64,000 bases of DNA from Zoogloea sp. 1C4. Its GTDB lineage: Bacteria > Pseudomonadota > Gammaproteobacteria > Burkholderiales > Rhodocyclaceae. Under the pieces are notes generated by a model, which saw only the letters and a list, made by a program, of their open reading frames with translations, did not search any database and was not told the origin of the DNA. This document shows, in pieces, positions 63,361-64,000 of this stretch. Numbering within the stretch: position 1 is the stretch's first letter; the number at the start of each line of letters is the position of its first letter. Location: assembly GCF_009469605.1 (NCBI RefSeq), contig NZ_SSXU01000006.1, forward strand, positions 186,001 through 250,000, given 5' to 3'. The position numbers and the translations under genes were made by a program.

Positions 63361-64000
63361 ATGAGGCTGGCTGCGATTCTGGCGGGCGCGGTGCTGGCGG
63401 CGGGCTTCCTCGCCGCCAATCCGGCCCGTTATTTTTCGCTGGCGGATCGGGTGGCCTGGCGGATGGGCACCCCGGCGCCGGGCCAGACCCGGCTCGAAGA
63501 CACCCTGCACACGCTCTACCGGCGTGGCGATGCGCTGATCGGCAGCGACGCCACGCTGCTGCTGGGCGACAGCCACCTCCACGGCTTTCCCACCTCGCTG
63601 CTGCCGGGGTCGGTCAACTTCTCGATCGGCGGCGAGACAGCCGCCCATCTGGCCGAGCGGGTGGCTGACTACACCGCGCCGCTCCGGGTGCGGCAGGTGG
63701 TGCTGCTCACCGGGCGCAACGATCTGGCTCAGGGGCGCGCGCCGGAGGCGGTGGCGGCGGCGGTCGGGCGGATTCTCGGTTACATCCCGCAACGGACTGT
63801 CGTAGTCCTATTGGGTATTCCTACCGTGCGTTCTGGCGGCAATGCCGTACACTCCACCCGCGAAGCGAACCGTCTGCTGGTTGACGTTTGCGCCGCGCGG
63901 CCCGGATGCCGCTTCGTGAGCACCGAAACCCTGGCCGACGCGAGCGGTGCCCTCGACGCCCGCTTTGCCAGCGCCGACGGCGTGCATCTCAATCCCGCCG
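63361..64000 (+). CDS. SGNH/GDSL-type hydrolase, C-terminus cut by right edge
   Basis: An open frame of 213 codons from the ATG at 63361 to the window end. An N-terminal hydrophobic segment (LAAILAGAVLAAGFLA) suggests export or an anchor. SGNH blocks are visible: GDSHLHG (block I, catalytic Ser), GGETA (block II), TGRND (block III, Gly and Asn) and DGVHLN near the end (block V, Asp and His). Members are esterases, lipases or polysaccharide deacetylases; which applies is unknown. It starts 15 bp after the dehydrogenase stop. Few residues seem to be missing. Confidence 0.82.
   Translation, partial: MRLAAILAGAVLAAGFLAANPARYFSLADRVAWRMGTPAPGQTRLEDTLHTLYRRGDALIGSDATLLLGDSHLHGFPTSLLPGSVNFSIGGETAAHLAERVADYTAPLRVRQVVLLTGRNDLAQGRAPEAVAAAVGRILGYIPQRTVVVLLGIPTVRSGGNAVHSTREANRLLVDVCAARPGCRFVSTETLADASGALDARFASADGVHLNPA

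Overview
The window is chromosomal DNA from a GC-rich Gram-negative bacterium, most likely a betaproteobacterium of the Rhodocyclales type (Azoarcus, Thauera, Zoogloea and relatives). The evidence is a complete type II secretion operon, the hpnC-hpnD-hpnE squalene route, an FNR/hemN pair, a ratA-rnfH pair divergent from smpB, and betaproteobacterial conserved proteins (DUF3108, DUF748, DUF4124, DUF934, Gcr family). The genus is inferred from gene content only. Almost every gene is an ordinary intact core gene packed at high density. No tRNA, rRNA, CRISPR array, insertion sequence or prophage gene was seen.

Layout. 1-9 kb (minus strand): a partial MscS-like channel, a PLD-family nuclease, a NOL1/NOP2/sun RNA methyltransferase, a DUF3108 protein, purN, a DedA protein, pepN and transaldolase. 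9-20 kb (minus): a twelve-gene gspC-D-E-F-G-H-I-J-K-L-M-N operon with mostly overlapping start and stop codons. 20-23 kb: truC, and divergently a Gcr-family membrane protein. 23-31 kb: an oxygen, haem and copper neighbourhood. It holds a small cytosolic protein resembling the tip of a chemoreceptor, a di-iron metallo-beta-lactamase-fold protein, SirB2, FNR, hemN behind a perfect FNR box, a DsbD_2/TauE-like membrane protein, a copper P-type ATPase, a copper chaperone and pyrophosphatase. 31-41 kb: a YhiN-like flavoprotein, a very large DUF748 protein, a pterin dehydratase, a TPR-like protein, smpB, ratA-rnfH, a DUF4124 protein and guaB.

41-50 kb: an orphan ABC ATPase, then hpnC-D-E (farnesyl diphosphate to squalene) bracketed by two copies of one paired inverted repeat. 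Next comes an ABC ATPase, an FtsX-type permease and an AttH/CrtC lipocalin-like protein. The permease and the AttH-like gene are separated by about 280 bp of back-to-back hairpins. 50-51.4 kb: a visibly AT-richer islet holding one gene that joins a winged helix, a GHKL ATPase and a STAS-like DUF4325 domain. Three TTGTCAAC repeats lie over its promoter. 51.4-55.4 kb: clpB behind a sigma-32-type promoter, an unknown lipoprotein and an OmpA-domain protein. 55.5-60.5 kb: a MocR regulator, then ccoG, a siroheme sulfite/nitrite reductase and DUF934. 60.6-64 kb: a lytic transglycosylase, an array of exact-period 21-bp repeats, another REP pair, an aldehyde dehydrogenase and a truncated SGNH hydrolase.

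The best candidates for something undescribed are: the one-gene HTH/ATPase/STAS-like regulator with its own repeats; the chemoreceptor-tip plus di-iron protein pair next to FNR; the two intergenic repeat arrays (consecutive hairpins at 48.7 kb, 21-bp phased repeats at 61.5 kb); and the MocR-ccoG-siroheme reductase grouping with a direct repeat between regulator and operon.
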